Below are positions 29,152 to 38,517 of a stretch of 64,000 nt of DNA, in pieces. A program made the position numbers and the translations under genes. Each line of letters begins with the position of its first letter. Position 1 is the stretch's first letter. This DNA comes from an uncultured Pelagibacteraceae bacterium (GTDB lineage: Bacteria > Pseudomonadota > Alphaproteobacteria > Pelagibacterales > Pelagibacteraceae): positions 352,717-416,716 of the forward strand of contig CACMIX010000001.1 in NCBI GenBank assembly GCA_902613855.1, given 5' to 3'. The notes beneath the pieces were generated by a model. It was not told the origin of the DNA. It worked only from the letters and a program-made list of their open reading frames with translations, and made no database searches.

Positions 29152-29715
29152 TTATAATCTTGAAGCACTATCATTAATCCAGGACCAAAGATGTTGAGCA
29201 AAAGACCTTCTTACAAATAAATTAACAATTTGATCTCCCTTATTGTGAACTATAACATCTATATGATTTAAAATTGTTTGCACAGATGAACCTTTTTTAT
29301 CTTTAAATTCACTAAAGTTGAATGGACTTCCTGCAGAAAATATTTCGTAGATATTTTTCCCTTTGATTTCTAATTGAACAAATTGATCTGTAACATCAAT
29401 TATAGCACCTAAACATGATTTGGATATATCATTAAAAAGTATTTCATGTAGCTGATATTCATTTGTATCTTTTTTCACCTCATCGTTAGTAACAATCATC
29501 CATTCATCAGGGCTAAGCCAAATAGCTGTTAATTTATCACTGATTGTTGAGGTATTAGCCTCTGTTGGAAGAAGCATATTTAGATTTTTACCTATATTAG
29601 TAAAAAATTCTCTTTTTTTACCTCTTAAATTTAATTTCATTGTAGGTGAAATTTCTTTAACAACGACACCATTGTAGTTAATTTCTTCATTTGTTGCTGT
29701 TTTATAATTAAGCAT
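29152..29715 (-). CDS. soxG: Sarcosine oxidase gamma subunit
   Basis: Small 187-residue subunit of heterotetrameric sarcosine oxidase. It belongs to the GcvT-like gamma family: LNMLLPTEANTSTISDKLTAIWLSPDEWMIV, then SCLGAIIDVTDQFVQLEIKGKNIYEIFSAGSPFNF and the ending RSFAQHLWSWINDSASRL. It is the last gene in the soxBDAG operon and overlaps soxA by eight bases. No cofactor motif is present, as expected. Confidence 0.93.
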   Translation of the reverse strand: MLNYKTATNEEINYNGVVVKEISPTMKLNLRGKKREFFTNIGKNLNMLLPTEANTSTISDKLTAIWLSPDEWMIVTNDEVKKDTNEYQLHEILFNDISKSCLGAIIDVTDQFVQLEIKGKNIYEIFSAGSPFNFSEFKDKKGSSVQTILNHIDVIVHNKGDQIVNLFVRRSFAQHLWSWINDSASRL

Positions 29716-32713
29716 TTAGCCTCTCATTTTTCTCATCATAAAACACTGTATTAGCCACGGTGACACTAATATTTTTATTTTCCATTGGAACGAAAAGTTT
29801 TCTACCCATCATATTTTTTCCATCTTTAACAACTGCTAATGCTATTGATTTATTAAGATTTGGGCTGAAATAACTTGATGTTACATGACCAAGCATTTCA
29901 ACTGGTTTTTGATTTAATTCAGAAACAATTTGAGCACCTTCTTCCAAAACAATATTTGGATCTTCAGTCAATAAACCTACTAATTGTTTTCTATCTTCTT
30001 TCATTGTGTCGGATCTATAAAGTGATCTTTTTCCAATAAAGTCATATTTTTTCTTACTTACAATCCAGTCCATTTGAAGATCAATAGGTGTCATAGTTCC
30101 ATCTGTATCTTGACCTACAATTATAAAACCTTTTTCTGCTCTTAATAAATGCATTGTTTCTGTTCCATAGGGAGTAATATTAAATTCTTTTCCAGCCTCT
30201 ATACATTTTTGCCATATAGCCTCACCATAACTTGCTGGTGCATTAATCTCATAACTCAGCTCACCCGTAAAACTTATTCTCATAATTCTGCATTTGATTT
30301 TATCAATTAATACCTCTTTAAATGACATGTGTGGAAAATTGTCATCTGATAAATCTAAATCAGGAATAATTTTATTTAAAATTTTTTTACTGTTAGGACC
30401 ACATAGACTAGCTGTTGCAAAATGATCTGTGACAGAAGTTAAATATACGTCTAACTCGGGCCATTCAGTCTGAAGGTAATCTTCAAGTTTTCCTAAAACA
30501 TTTGCGGCACCACCTGTTGTAGTTGTCATAATATAATGATTTTCACCTAGTCTCGTCGTAACACCATCATCATAAACCATACCGTCCTCATTAAGCATCA
30601 ATCCATATCTGCATTTACCAATAGCAAGTTTTGACCATGCGTTAGTGTAAACTCTATTTAAAAATTCAGAAGCATCACTTCCCTGAATATCAATTTTACC
30701 TAAGGTAGAAGCATCTAATATTCCAGCACTCTGTCTAGCTGCTTTACTTTCTCTTTGAACGGCTTGATGCATTGTTTCATCTTCTTTAGGGTAATACCAA
30801 GATCTTTTCCACTGTCCAACATTTTCAAATTCAGCTTTATTTTTAATGTGCCAATCATTCATAGGAGTTCTTCGGAATGTATCAAAAAATTCTCCTACAT
30901 TTCTTCCAACAATAGTTCCAAATGTTAAAGGAGTGTATGGCGGTCTAAAAGTTGTCGTACCTAATTCTCCCATTTTTACACCTGCTGTATCTGCAATGAT
31001 TCCTAAAGCATGCATATTTCCAAGTTTACCTTGGTCAGTGCCCATTCCTGTTGTTGTATATCTTTTAACATGCTCGATTGATCTAAAACCCTCTCTTAAT
31101 GCGAGTTTTATGTCTTTTGCTGTTGCATCATTCTGGTAATCGACGAAAGGCTTAGTTTTACCAATAGTCTTATCAGAGGGTAAAAGCCAAATGTTTCTTT
31201 TTGAAGTTTCATGATCATTTTCTAAACTAATACCTTCAAAATCAGTTTTGTTGATGTTTAAAAAATTTTTTAATTTATAATTTAAATTTGTAATTATTTC
31301 ATCTAGTTCAAAGTCGCCCCCACAGGATCCAACACTAATTTGTTCTTTGGTATCAGTTTTAGGAAAAAAAATTTTTCGTTCTTCATCAAAGGTTAGTTTA
31401 CTACCAGATTGCGTGTATAAATGTACGGCAGGTGTCCAACCTCCTGCAATACCTAAGCAATCACAAGAAATAGAAATTTTATTACCAGTAACCGATGTAC
31501 CGTCATTTGAAAGTTTCATTATAGATACGCCACTTAATCGTTTGTACCCTCTAGTATCAACAATTGTATGTGCCCAGTATATTTTTATACCAGCATCATT
31601 TATTTTTTTAATTATTTTTGTATCAGAATTTTCCCTGATATCTATAATAGCTTCAACCTTAATTCCTTTATTATGCAATGATAAAGCACTTTCATAAGCG
31701 CTATCATTATTTGTGAAAAAAATGTTTTTAGTTCCACATGCAACACCATAAAAATTACTATATTTTTTAATAGCTGAAGAGAGCATGATACCAGGTCTAT
31801 CATTATTATTAAAAATTAAAGGTCTTTCTAGTGCACCTGTTGCTAAAATCACTTTTTTAGCTCTAATTTTAAGAAGTCGTTGTCTAATTTTATTTTTTTT
31901 ATCCTTTTTGACTAAATGATCTGTTAAATTTTCTCTAGCAAGTAAATAATTGTATTGATGATATGCAGCTACGCTTGTTCTAGTTTTAATCTCAAGATTC
32001 TCAATATTTTTAAGTTCATTAATTTCTTTTTTTAACCATTCAGATGCTGAATTATGATTAATTTTATTGTCTTCATTTGCCTCAAATATTGTTGATCCAC
32101 CAAGTTCATTCTTTTCATCTAAAAGTAAAGTTTTGAAATTATTTTTTGCTGCGTTTTTTGCTGCTAATATTCCAGATATACCGGCACCCACAACTAATAC
32201 ATCACAATGAATATTTCTATGGTCGTATATATCGGGATCTCTTGTATTTGGAGATTTGCCAAGGCCAGCAGAATGTCTAATAAAAAATTCATACTTCTCC
32301 CAAAAACTTTTAGGCCACATAAAAGTTTTATAATAAAAGCCTGCTGGAAAGAGGGGAGCTAGAAAATTGTTTATTCCACCTATATCAAAATTAACACTTG
32401 GCCAACAATTTTGGCTAGATGCTTCTAAACCTTCATAAATTTCTATTTCTGTTGCTCTTGCATTTGGTTCTGTAATATTTGAATTAGGATTTACTTGAAC
32501 GATTGCATTCGGTTCCTCAGAACCAGACGTCATAATTCCTCTTGGTCGATGATATTTAAAACTTCTACCAACTAAATGAACATTATTTGCTATTAAAGCA
32601 GATGCTAAAGTATCTCCTTTAAATCCGTAGTATGTTTTTCCATCAAACTTAAATGAAATTCTATTAGTCTCATCTATAAATTCACTTGATTTTACTCTTA
32701 GATTTAGTGTCAT
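29708..32713 (-). CDS. soxA: Sarcosine oxidase alpha subunit
   Basis: The 1001-residue main subunit binds NAD and FAD-linked elements and uses folate. The ATG at 32713 (MTLNLRV) is chosen over one eight codons upstream, which would lie inside soxD. Order of regions: ferredoxin-like 2Fe-2S-type fold domain with YYGFKGDTLASALIANN and GRSFKYHRPRGIMTSGSEEPNA; nucleotide domain with CDVLVVGAGISGILAAKNAA (about residue 175); MILATGALERPLIFNNNDRPGIM; and a C-terminal aminomethyltransferase (GcvT-like) domain from about 610 with GILDASTLGKIDIQGSDA and GLMLNEDGMVYDDG. It converts sarcosine to glycine with formation of methylene-THF and peroxide. Confidence 0.96.
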   Translation of the reverse strand: MTLNLRVKSSEFIDETNRISFKFDGKTYYGFKGDTLASALIANNVHLVGRSFKYHRPRGIMTSGSEEPNAIVQVNPNSNITEPNARATEIEIYEGLEASSQNCWPSVNFDIGGINNFLAPLFPAGFYYKTFMWPKSFWEKYEFFIRHSAGLGKSPNTRDPDIYDHRNIHCDVLVVGAGISGILAAKNAAKNNFKTLLLDEKNELGGSTIFEANEDNKINHNSASEWLKKEINELKNIENLEIKTRTSVAAYHQYNYLLARENLTDHLVKKDKKNKIRQRLLKIRAKKVILATGALERPLIFNNNDRPGIMLSSAIKKYSNFYGVACGTKNIFFTNNDSAYESALSLHNKGIKVEAIIDIRENSDTKIIKKINDAGIKIYWAHTIVDTRGYKRLSGVSIMKLSNDGTSVTGNKISISCDCLGIAGGWTPAVHLYTQSGSKLTFDEERKIFFPKTDTKEQISVGSCGGDFELDEIITNLNYKLKNFLNINKTDFEGISLENDHETSKRNIWLLPSDKTIGKTKPFVDYQNDATAKDIKLALREGFRSIEHVKRYTTTGMGTDQGKLGNMHALGIIADTAGVKMGELGTTTFRPPYTPLTFGTIVGRNVGEFFDTFRRTPMNDWHIKNKAEFENVGQWKRSWYYPKEDETMHQAVQRESKAARQSAGILDASTLGKIDIQGSDASEFLNRVYTNAWSKLAIGKCRYGLMLNEDGMVYDDGVTTRLGENHYIMTTTTGGAANVLGKLEDYLQTEWPELDVYLTSVTDHFATASLCGPNSKKILNKIIPDLDLSDDNFPHMSFKEVLIDKIKCRIMRISFTGELSYEINAPASYGEAIWQKCIEAGKEFNITPYGTETMHLLRAEKGFIIVGQDTDGTMTPIDLQMDWIVSKKKYDFIGKRSLYRSDTMKEDRKQLVGLLTEDPNIVLEEGAQIVSELNQKPVEMLGHVTSSYFSPNLNKSIALAVVKDGKNMMGRKLFVPMENKNISVTVANTVFYDEKNERLNA

Positions 32714-32714
32714 T

Positions 32715-32990
32715 TTATTGTGTTGGAGGTTTTTCACCCATTTTATAAATTGCTTTTATTTCATCATTAGATGTATCTCTAGCCATATTAAACCATTTAC
32801 GACAACCATGAGCATGATTCCATCTTTCAAACTGCACACCTTTAATATTTTTTCTCATAAATAAATATTCTGCCCATTCATCATCACTTAGTTCAGTTGG
32901 TTGTTTGGGTCTTTCAATGTGTGCTTCTCCACCAGCTTTAAATTCTTGCTGATCTCTTTCTCCACAATACGGACAATTAATTAAAAACAT
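32715..32990 (-). CDS. soxD: Sarcosine oxidase delta subunit
   Basis: A 91-residue zinc-binding subunit of heterotetrameric sarcosine oxidase. The signature is visible: [28 protein letters not shown] with a CPYC pair, WAEYLFMRKNIKGVQFERWNHAHGCRKWFNMARDT with a His-x-x-Gly-Cys ligand, and the end AIYKMGEKPP. It overlaps soxB upstream by one base, and one base separates it from soxA. Confidence 0.96.
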   Translation of the reverse strand: MFLINCPYCGERDQQEFKAGGEAHIERPKQPTELSDDEWAEYLFMRKNIKGVQFERWNHAHGCRKWFNMARDTSNDEIKAIYKMGEKPPTQ

Positions 32991-34243
32991 TAATGTGCAA
33001 CAGCTGCAGCACCATGTTCATCTACAAGGTCACCGCTTACAAATCTATTTAAATTAAATGCAGCATTCAGTTTATGAGGCTCGTCATTAGCAATAGTATG
33101 AGCAAATAAATCTCCAGAACCAGGTGTTGCTTTAAATCCACCTGTACCCCAACCACAATTAAAATATAATCCTTTGATCGATGTTTTGCTTAGAATAGGA
33201 CTTGCATCAGGACATATATCAACAATACCACCCCATTGTCTCAGCATTCTCATACGACTAAAAATTGGATATAATTCTAAAATTGCATTCAAAGTGCCTT
33301 CTACAATTTGATGACTACCTTTTTGAGAATAAGAAATATAATCATCTGTACCAGCACCTATAACTAGCTCACCTTTATCTGATTGACTAACATATGCATG
33401 AACAGCATTTGACATAACAACAGTGTCAATAATTGGTTTCACAGGTTCAGAAACTAAAGCTTGCAAGGGTTTACTTTCAAGTGGAAGTTTTAAACCTGCC
33501 ATATTAGCAACTACGCTAGAATGTCCTGCTGCAACTACACCAATTTTTTTAGTTTTAATAAATCCTTTTGTTGTGTCTATACCCTCAACTATATCACCAC
33601 TTCTCTTGATACTTTTAACTTCACAGTTTTGAATGATATCAACTCCCATTTCATCTGCACCCCTGGCATATCCCCAGGCAACTGCATCATGTCTAGCTGT
33701 ACCAGCTCTTCTTTGTAAAGTACCACCCAAAACAGGATATCTAATATCTTGTGATGTATTTATAATTGGACAAAATTTTTTTACTTCCTCAGTGTTTAAA
33801 TAAACTGCATCTATTCCATTCAGTCTGTTTGCGTGAGTTCTTCTTTTTAAATCTCTCACATCTTGTAAATTGTGAGCAAGATTCATTACACCTCTTTGAC
33901 TAAACATAACATTATAATTTAGTTCTTGTGATAAACCTTCCCATATTTTTAAGGCATGATCATACAAACCGGCACTAGCATCCCATAAATAATTTGATCT
34001 AATAATTGTTGTATTACGACCGGTGTTTCCACCACCAATCCAACCTTTTTCTACTACAGCAATATTTTGCATATTATGTTTTTTTGCTAAGTAATATGCT
34101 GTTGCTAAACCGTGACCACCGCCACCAACAATTACAGCATCATATTCTTTTTTAGGTGCTGGATCTTTCCAGGCTCTTTGCCAATTTTCATGATACGACA
34201 AAGCATTTTTAAATAAAGAAAATATAGAGTACTTATTTCTCAT
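32990..34243 (-). CDS. soxB: Sarcosine oxidase beta subunit
   Basis: A 417-residue FAD-dependent oxidase subunit, the site of sarcosine oxidation. The FAD motif [23 protein letters not shown] starts at residue 34, and His185 in [17 protein letters not shown] corresponds to the histidine that carries covalent FMN in the Corynebacterium enzyme. The segment [23 protein letters not shown] is typical of the C-terminus. It is the first gene of the operon. Only 67 bases separate it from the divergent tRNA, with no room for a large structured leader. Confidence 0.96.
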   Translation of the reverse strand: MRNKYSIFSLFKNALSYHENWQRAWKDPAPKKEYDAVIVGGGGHGLATAYYLAKKHNMQNIAVVEKGWIGGGNTGRNTTIIRSNYLWDASAGLYDHALKIWEGLSQELNYNVMFSQRGVMNLAHNLQDVRDLKRRTHANRLNGIDAVYLNTEEVKKFCPIINTSQDIRYPVLGGTLQRRAGTARHDAVAWGYARGADEMGVDIIQNCEVKSIKRSGDIVEGIDTTKGFIKTKKIGVVAAGHSSVVANMAGLKLPLESKPLQALVSEPVKPIIDTVVMSNAVHAYVSQSDKGELVIGAGTDDYISYSQKGSHQIVEGTLNAILELYPIFSRMRMLRQWGGIVDICPDASPILSKTSIKGLYFNCGWGTGGFKATPGSGDLFAHTIANDEPHKLNAAFNLNRFVSGDLVDEHGAAAVAH

Positions 34244-34270
34244 AATAATTGAATAATTACTTTATAAAGA

Positions 34271-34298
34271 TTGAATTTTCAATACAATCGCTTATTAC
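34271..34298 (+). promoter_or_regulatory. Putative promoter of tRNA-Ser
   Basis: TTGAAT at 34271-34276 and TATTAC at 34293-34298 are 16 bases apart and would place the start of transcription about seven bases before the tRNA. It is the only arrangement of this kind I find in the 67-base gap, but the AT-rich background makes chance matches common. Confidence 0.4.
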
Positions 34299-34310
34299 AC
34301 AATGTCATAC

Positions 34311-34402
34311 GGAAGAGTGGGTGAGAGGCTGAAACCAGTCGTTTGCTAAATGACCGTGCGAGGAAACTTGTACCGAGGGTTCGAATCCCTCCTCTTCCGC
34401 CA
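34311..34402 (+). tRNA. tRNA-Ser, anticodon GCU
   Basis: A 92-base class II tRNA, read by eye. The acceptor stem GGAAGAG (34311-34317) pairs with CTCTTCC (34392-34398); G is the discriminator and the CCA end is encoded at 34400-34402. The anticodon stem GTCGT/ATGAC closes the loop TTGCTAA with anticodon GCT, decoding AGU and AGC. A long variable arm (GTGCGAGG...CTTGTACC region) and the T arm GAGGGTTCGAATCCCTC follow. The 3' CCA is directly followed by the stop codon of the opposing lytic transglycosylase gene. Confidence 0.97.
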
Positions 34403-36619
34403 TTAAAATAGAGGACGATCTTTAAAGAAATTTCTCATTGGAACAGGCCTTTGTTCTAATATATATCGGTAAACATTGTAGTTTTCCATTACCCGCTGAA
34501 CGTAGTTTCGTGTTTCCCTAAATTTTATTAACTCAACCCAATCAACATAATTAATTTGTTTCTTTTGTGGATTTTTATTAATTTTTTTCCAATACTTAAC
34601 TCGGTTTGGTCCTGCATTATAAGCGGCAACTGCAAAAGGGTATGCACCATCATATTGTAAGATAAGGCCTGCAATATAATGAGAACCTAAATTGATATTA
34701 TATTCGGGATCAGTAGTTAATCTTGATTTTGAATAAGGAAGTTTTGCTTGTTTAGAAACTAATTTTGCAGTGTAGGGCATTAGTTGCATTAATCCTTTTG
34801 CACCAGCGTGACTGTTGGCTTCTAAATCAAACTCACTTTCTTGTCTTATAATAGATAAAATTAAAGCGCTATCTGGGATTTTTCTTCCATTAATACTTTT
34901 TGGAGTACTAATTATCGGATAATTAAATTTATTATGAAACCTTTTTTGATAGGAAGCAATTTTAGAAACTTGTATAGCAAAATCATATCTATTTATATTT
35001 GTTGCAAGTTCAGCTGCTAGTATTTCACTACCTTTGGAAATATCATCATTGGCTAGATGCCTTAGAATAAATTTTGTATATTTATCTTTTTTAAGCTCAT
35101 CTAAAAGATAAGTAATCTTAACCAGTTCTTTATTAAAAAAAATAAGTCGATATTTTTTATCAACTTCCATGTCTTTATTAAGTTCAAATTTTCCATTTGG
35201 ATTGATCTTTAAAAATGCTAATTGACCATAATAAGTAGTTAAATATTTTGATGCTTCTAAATACCATTTATTCGATTGCTCTTTATCTCCAAGTTTCTCA
35301 TATGCGCTAGCAAGCCAATAAGCTCCTCTAGAGGTACTAATTGGATAGTTAACATTGTCATAAAAATTTTTAAAATGATTTTTTGCTGTTAAAGGATCAT
35401 TTAAAAAACTCAATGCTATCCAGCCACTCATCCACTCTGCTGCTGCAAAGTCTGACCCTTCAGTCATACCGTGATTACTTGATATTTTATAAGCAATTTC
35501 GTATTTTTTTTTATAAATTAGAGCCCGTGAAATTATTTCTCTTTCTTTCCACCATTTTTCTGGCATCACTAAATAATCTTTATCATTTCTAATTTTAAGT
35601 AGAATTTCTGTTGATGAGTCTACACGACCTTTTTTTCTTCTCCATTTCAAACGATCATAATTAAGACCTGCATCATTTTTAAATTTTTGTGGCACATTTT
35701 TAATTGCTTGGTCAACTCCATATCCCTTACTTATTAGTATTTGTCTGGCCGTATATAAAAGCTCATAATCTTTTGGCAAATATCTTGTTAGTCTTTTAAG
35801 ATCCCAATGCTTTCCATTCCACGCAAGGTAATCAGCTCTTTTAATATAATCATCAGCATTTAGACTTTTTTTAAATTTCTTTCTAAAAAACTTTAAATCG
35901 TTCCTAGATAATTTTGCTGTAATCCAACCTTCTTTAATTAAATTTGTACCCTTAGATTTATCACCAATTAATAGGTGACTTTCACCTAATATCATTTTAC
36001 CATATCCACTAAGCGGTTCGTTAGCTCCAAACCATGTAATGATCTTCTTGGGCGAAACATTAGCCGTAGACAATTTATGTTCTGCCAAATATCTTAATCT
36101 ATCAATTCTTGGATATTCAGGATTACTATCTATAAAAACCTTATAATCGTAAAAAGAGGCTTGATTCCCAGTTGTTAGTAGATGTCTCCACTGAATAAAA
36201 TTATAAATAGATTTATCTTTAGCTTTTTTGGAAATATTTAAAGCTGAAGTCCATTTACTTTTTTGCATTTCAGAAATAGCTTTTTTTGCCAAACCAAAAT
36301 CTTTTTTGCTAAAATATTTAGATATTTTAATGTTTTTAGTAGTTGTTACTCCTGCAACACTTGGTTTTTTTTTAGGAATTTTAAAACTTAATTTTTTCTC
36401 TTTTATTTCCTTAACAACAACCTTTTTTTCAACCTTTTTTAATTTTGTAGGTTTTTTAAGAGGAATAATAATATTTTTTGATATTTTTTTAATTATCTCT
36501 TCTGATGATAAAGTAGGTTTTTGAGGAGGAACAATTTGTATTGTCTCTGCGTAAAGGTTAGTTATTTTAAGAGAAACAAATAAGACCATTCCAAGAATAA
36601 ATAATATTTTTTTGCACAT
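34403..36619 (-). CDS. slt: Soluble lytic murein transglycosylase (Slt family)
   Basis: A 738-residue exported enzyme that cleaves peptidoglycan with formation of 1,6-anhydromuropeptides. Residues 1-24 are a signal peptide (ending NLYAET). A proline/lysine-rich segment follows, then a long helical repeat (superhelix) with TPR-like units, and a C-terminal goose-lysozyme-like domain with LSIIRQESEFDLEANSHAGAKGLMQLMPYTA; Glu594 is the predicted catalytic acid. The later motifs NINLGSHYIAGL and AVAAYNAGPNRVKYW are diagnostic. It is divergent from dapA and its stop abuts the end of tRNA-Ser. Confidence 0.93.
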   Translation of the reverse strand: MCKKILFILGMVLFVSLKITNLYAETIQIVPPQKPTLSSEEIIKKISKNIIIPLKKPTKLKKVEKKVVVKEIKEKKLSFKIPKKKPSVAGVTTTKNIKISKYFSKKDFGLAKKAISEMQKSKWTSALNISKKAKDKSIYNFIQWRHLLTTGNQASFYDYKVFIDSNPEYPRIDRLRYLAEHKLSTANVSPKKIITWFGANEPLSGYGKMILGESHLLIGDKSKGTNLIKEGWITAKLSRNDLKFFRKKFKKSLNADDYIKRADYLAWNGKHWDLKRLTRYLPKDYELLYTARQILISKGYGVDQAIKNVPQKFKNDAGLNYDRLKWRRKKGRVDSSTEILLKIRNDKDYLVMPEKWWKEREIISRALIYKKKYEIAYKISSNHGMTEGSDFAAAEWMSGWIALSFLNDPLTAKNHFKNFYDNVNYPISTSRGAYWLASAYEKLGDKEQSNKWYLEASKYLTTYYGQLAFLKINPNGKFELNKDMEVDKKYRLIFFNKELVKITYLLDELKKDKYTKFILRHLANDDISKGSEILAAELATNINRYDFAIQVSKIASYQKRFHNKFNYPIISTPKSINGRKIPDSALILSIIRQESEFDLEANSHAGAKGLMQLMPYTAKLVSKQAKLPYSKSRLTTDPEYNINLGSHYIAGLILQYDGAYPFAVAAYNAGPNRVKYWKKINKNPQKKQINYVDWVELIKFRETRNYVQRVMENYNVYRYILEQRPVPMRNFFKDRPLF

Positions 36620-36662
36620 AATCTTTATGTATATGAATCTCTAAACTATGTTATAAGTATTT

Positions 36663-37544
36663 ATGTTTAAAGGATCAAATGTTGCCTTAATCACTCCATT
36701 CAAAAATAATGGTCTAGATGAAGATGCATATATAAAGCTAATTCATTTTCATATTGACAATGGTACGTCCGGACTAGTTCCTGCTGGTACTACTGGAGAA
36801 TCTCCAACCCTCAGCCATACTGAACATGAGCGTGTGATTGATTTATGCATTAAAGAGAGTAATGGAAAAATACCAGTTATCGCTGGTACGGGCTCTAACT
36901 CTACTGAGGAGGCTATTTCTCTAACTTCTCATGCTGAAAAGGCAGGTGCAAATGGTGCATTAATTGTAACACCATATTACAACAAGCCCACTCAAGAGGG
37001 ACTATATCAACATTATAAAGCTATTAATGATAAATGTGGAATTCCTATTATAATTTATAATATACCAGGCAGGTCAGTAATTGATATGTCTGTTGATACA
37101 ATGGCAAGACTATATGAATTAAAGAATATTGTTGGCGTAAAAGATGCCACTGGTGATTTAGACAGAGTTGATCAACAGTTAAAGAAAATGGGTAATGAAT
37201 TTATTCAATTAACAGGAAACGATGATAACGCATTTGAATTTAATAAAAGAGGAGGCGTTGGGACTATTAGTGTAACTGCAAATATAGCACCAAAGCTTTG
37301 CTCAGAATTTCAAAAAAATTCAACATCTAAAAATGACAAAAATCTTATTAAAGCAAAAGAATTAGATGACATTTTGCAACCAGTACATACTGCAATGTTT
37401 GTAGAGAGCAACCCTAGTCCAGTAAAATATGCTGCCAAACTAATGAATTTGTGTGACGATGAAGTTAGATTACCATTGGTTAAAGTTACAGAAGAGACTA
37501 AAATAATTATAAAAAAAGCCATCGAGTCTGCAAAACTTATTTAA
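36663..37544 (+). CDS. dapA: 4-hydroxy-tetrahydrodipicolinate synthase
   Basis: First dedicated step of lysine and diaminopimelate synthesis: pyruvate plus aspartate semialdehyde. The 293-residue TIM-barrel protein shows [18 protein letters not shown] with Thr43-Thr44, [28 protein letters not shown] with Tyr132, and the Schiff-base lysine Lys160 in [17 protein letters not shown] hexamer ends four bases before the ATG. It is the first of a chain of overlapping plus-strand genes. Confidence 0.97.
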   Translation: MFKGSNVALITPFKNNGLDEDAYIKLIHFHIDNGTSGLVPAGTTGESPTLSHTEHERVIDLCIKESNGKIPVIAGTGSNSTEEAISLTSHAEKAGANGALIVTPYYNKPTQEGLYQHYKAINDKCGIPIIIYNIPGRSVIDMSVDTMARLYELKNIVGVKDATGDLDRVDQQLKKMGNEFIQLTGNDDNAFEFNKRGGVGTISVTANIAPKLCSEFQKNSTSKNDKNLIKAKELDDILQPVHTAMFVESNPSPVKYAAKLMNLCDDEVRLPLVKVTEETKIIIKKAIESAKLI

Positions 37545-38014
37545 TGAACAAAAAAACCAATTCTGGTTTAAAAATTATTTGTTTAAACAGAAAAGCAAGT
37601 TTTAATTATTTTTTTGAAGATCTCTTAGAGGCAGGTATTGTTTTAAAAGGTTCTGAAATTAAGTCCATCAGAGATGGTAAAGTTAATATAGCGGATGCAT
37701 ATGCAGTTGAAAAAAAAGGTGAAATAGTGCTTATTAATTCGCATATTTCTCCATACAAACAAGCAAGCTATTCAAATCACAATCCAACAGATGAAAGAAA
37801 ACTTTTGTTAAACAAAAGAGAGATAAACAAACTTATTGGAAAAATGCAAAGAGACGGTTTTACCATTGTACCTACAAAAATGTATTTTAAAAAAGGTAAA
37901 GCTAAAATTGAACTAGCAGTTGCTAAAGGAAAAAAACAATACGATAAAAGAGCAACAAAAAAAAACAGAGATTGGAACCGTGAAAAATCAAGATATATCA
38001 GAAAATCTAGCTAA
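37544..38014 (+). CDS. smpB: SsrA-binding protein SmpB
   Basis: SmpB delivers transfer-messenger RNA to stalled ribosomes. The 156-residue sequence includes [102 protein letters not shown], all family hallmarks. The basic C-terminal tail ([16 protein letters not shown]) is needed for trans-translation. It overlaps dapA by one base, and its end overlaps folK. I do not see the partner ssrA in this window. Confidence 0.97.
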   Translation: MNKKTNSGLKIICLNRKASFNYFFEDLLEAGIVLKGSEIKSIRDGKVNIADAYAVEKKGEIVLINSHISPYKQASYSNHNPTDERKLLLNKREINKLIGKMQRDGFTIVPTKMYFKKGKAKIELAVAKGKKQYDKRATKKNRDWNREKSRYIRKSS

Positions 38015-38498
38015 AATTGTTTATTTAGGCATAGGATCAAATCTTGGTGTTAGAAGTGAAAATATTGAAAAAGCTAAATTTCATTTAAAAGAAAATAACA
38101 TAAAATTTATTTCAATTTCAAAATACTATGAAACACCATCATGGCCTAACCCCAATTATCCAAAATATTTAAATATAATATTGAAAATTATTAGTTATCA
38201 TGATCCTCTAAGTTTACTCAATATTTGTAAAAAAATTGAGATTAACTTAGGTAGAAAAAAATCAAAAAAAAACTCTCCCCGTATATGTGATATTGACATT
38301 ATTGATTTTCATGGAATGAAATTAAATATCAAAAGTAAGCTAAATTTACCTCATAAAAGAATGCATAAAAGAAATTTTGTTTTACTCCCCTTGTTTGAGA
38401 TTGAAAAAAACTGGAAACACCCATCTAAAAAATTAGATATTAAGACCCTAATTTCGTTACTTCCTGTGGACGATATTACATCTATTAAACAAATTTAA
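37980..38498 (+). CDS. folK: 2-amino-4-hydroxy-6-hydroxymethyldihydropteridine pyrophosphokinase
   Basis: Activates hydroxymethyl-dihydropterin with ATP in folate synthesis. Recognised by [43 protein letters not shown] and [11 protein letters not shown] preceded by [12 protein letters not shown], with [19 protein letters not shown]. The start is uncertain: an ATG at 37920 would overlap smpB by 95 bases and add a Lys/Glu/Gln-rich tail; the GTG at 37980 gives an overlap of 35 bases and a 172-residue product, closer to the usual 160, and is preferred. No other folate gene is adjacent. Confidence 0.9.
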   Translation: MKNQDISENLAKIVYLGIGSNLGVRSENIEKAKFHLKENNIKFISISKYYETPSWPNPNYPKYLNIILKIISYHDPLSLLNICKKIEINLGRKKSKKNSPRICDIDIIDFHGMKLNIKSKLNLPHKRMHKRNFVLLPLFEIEKNWKHPSKKLDIKTLISLLPVDDITSIKQI

Positions 38499-38517
38499 TT
38501 TAATGATATAGTAAAGA

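Noticed and set aside
34244..34310. Possible glycine riboswitch upstream of soxB
   Set aside because: Only 67 bases separate soxB from the tRNA, too short for a glycine aptamer, and no conserved core could be found.
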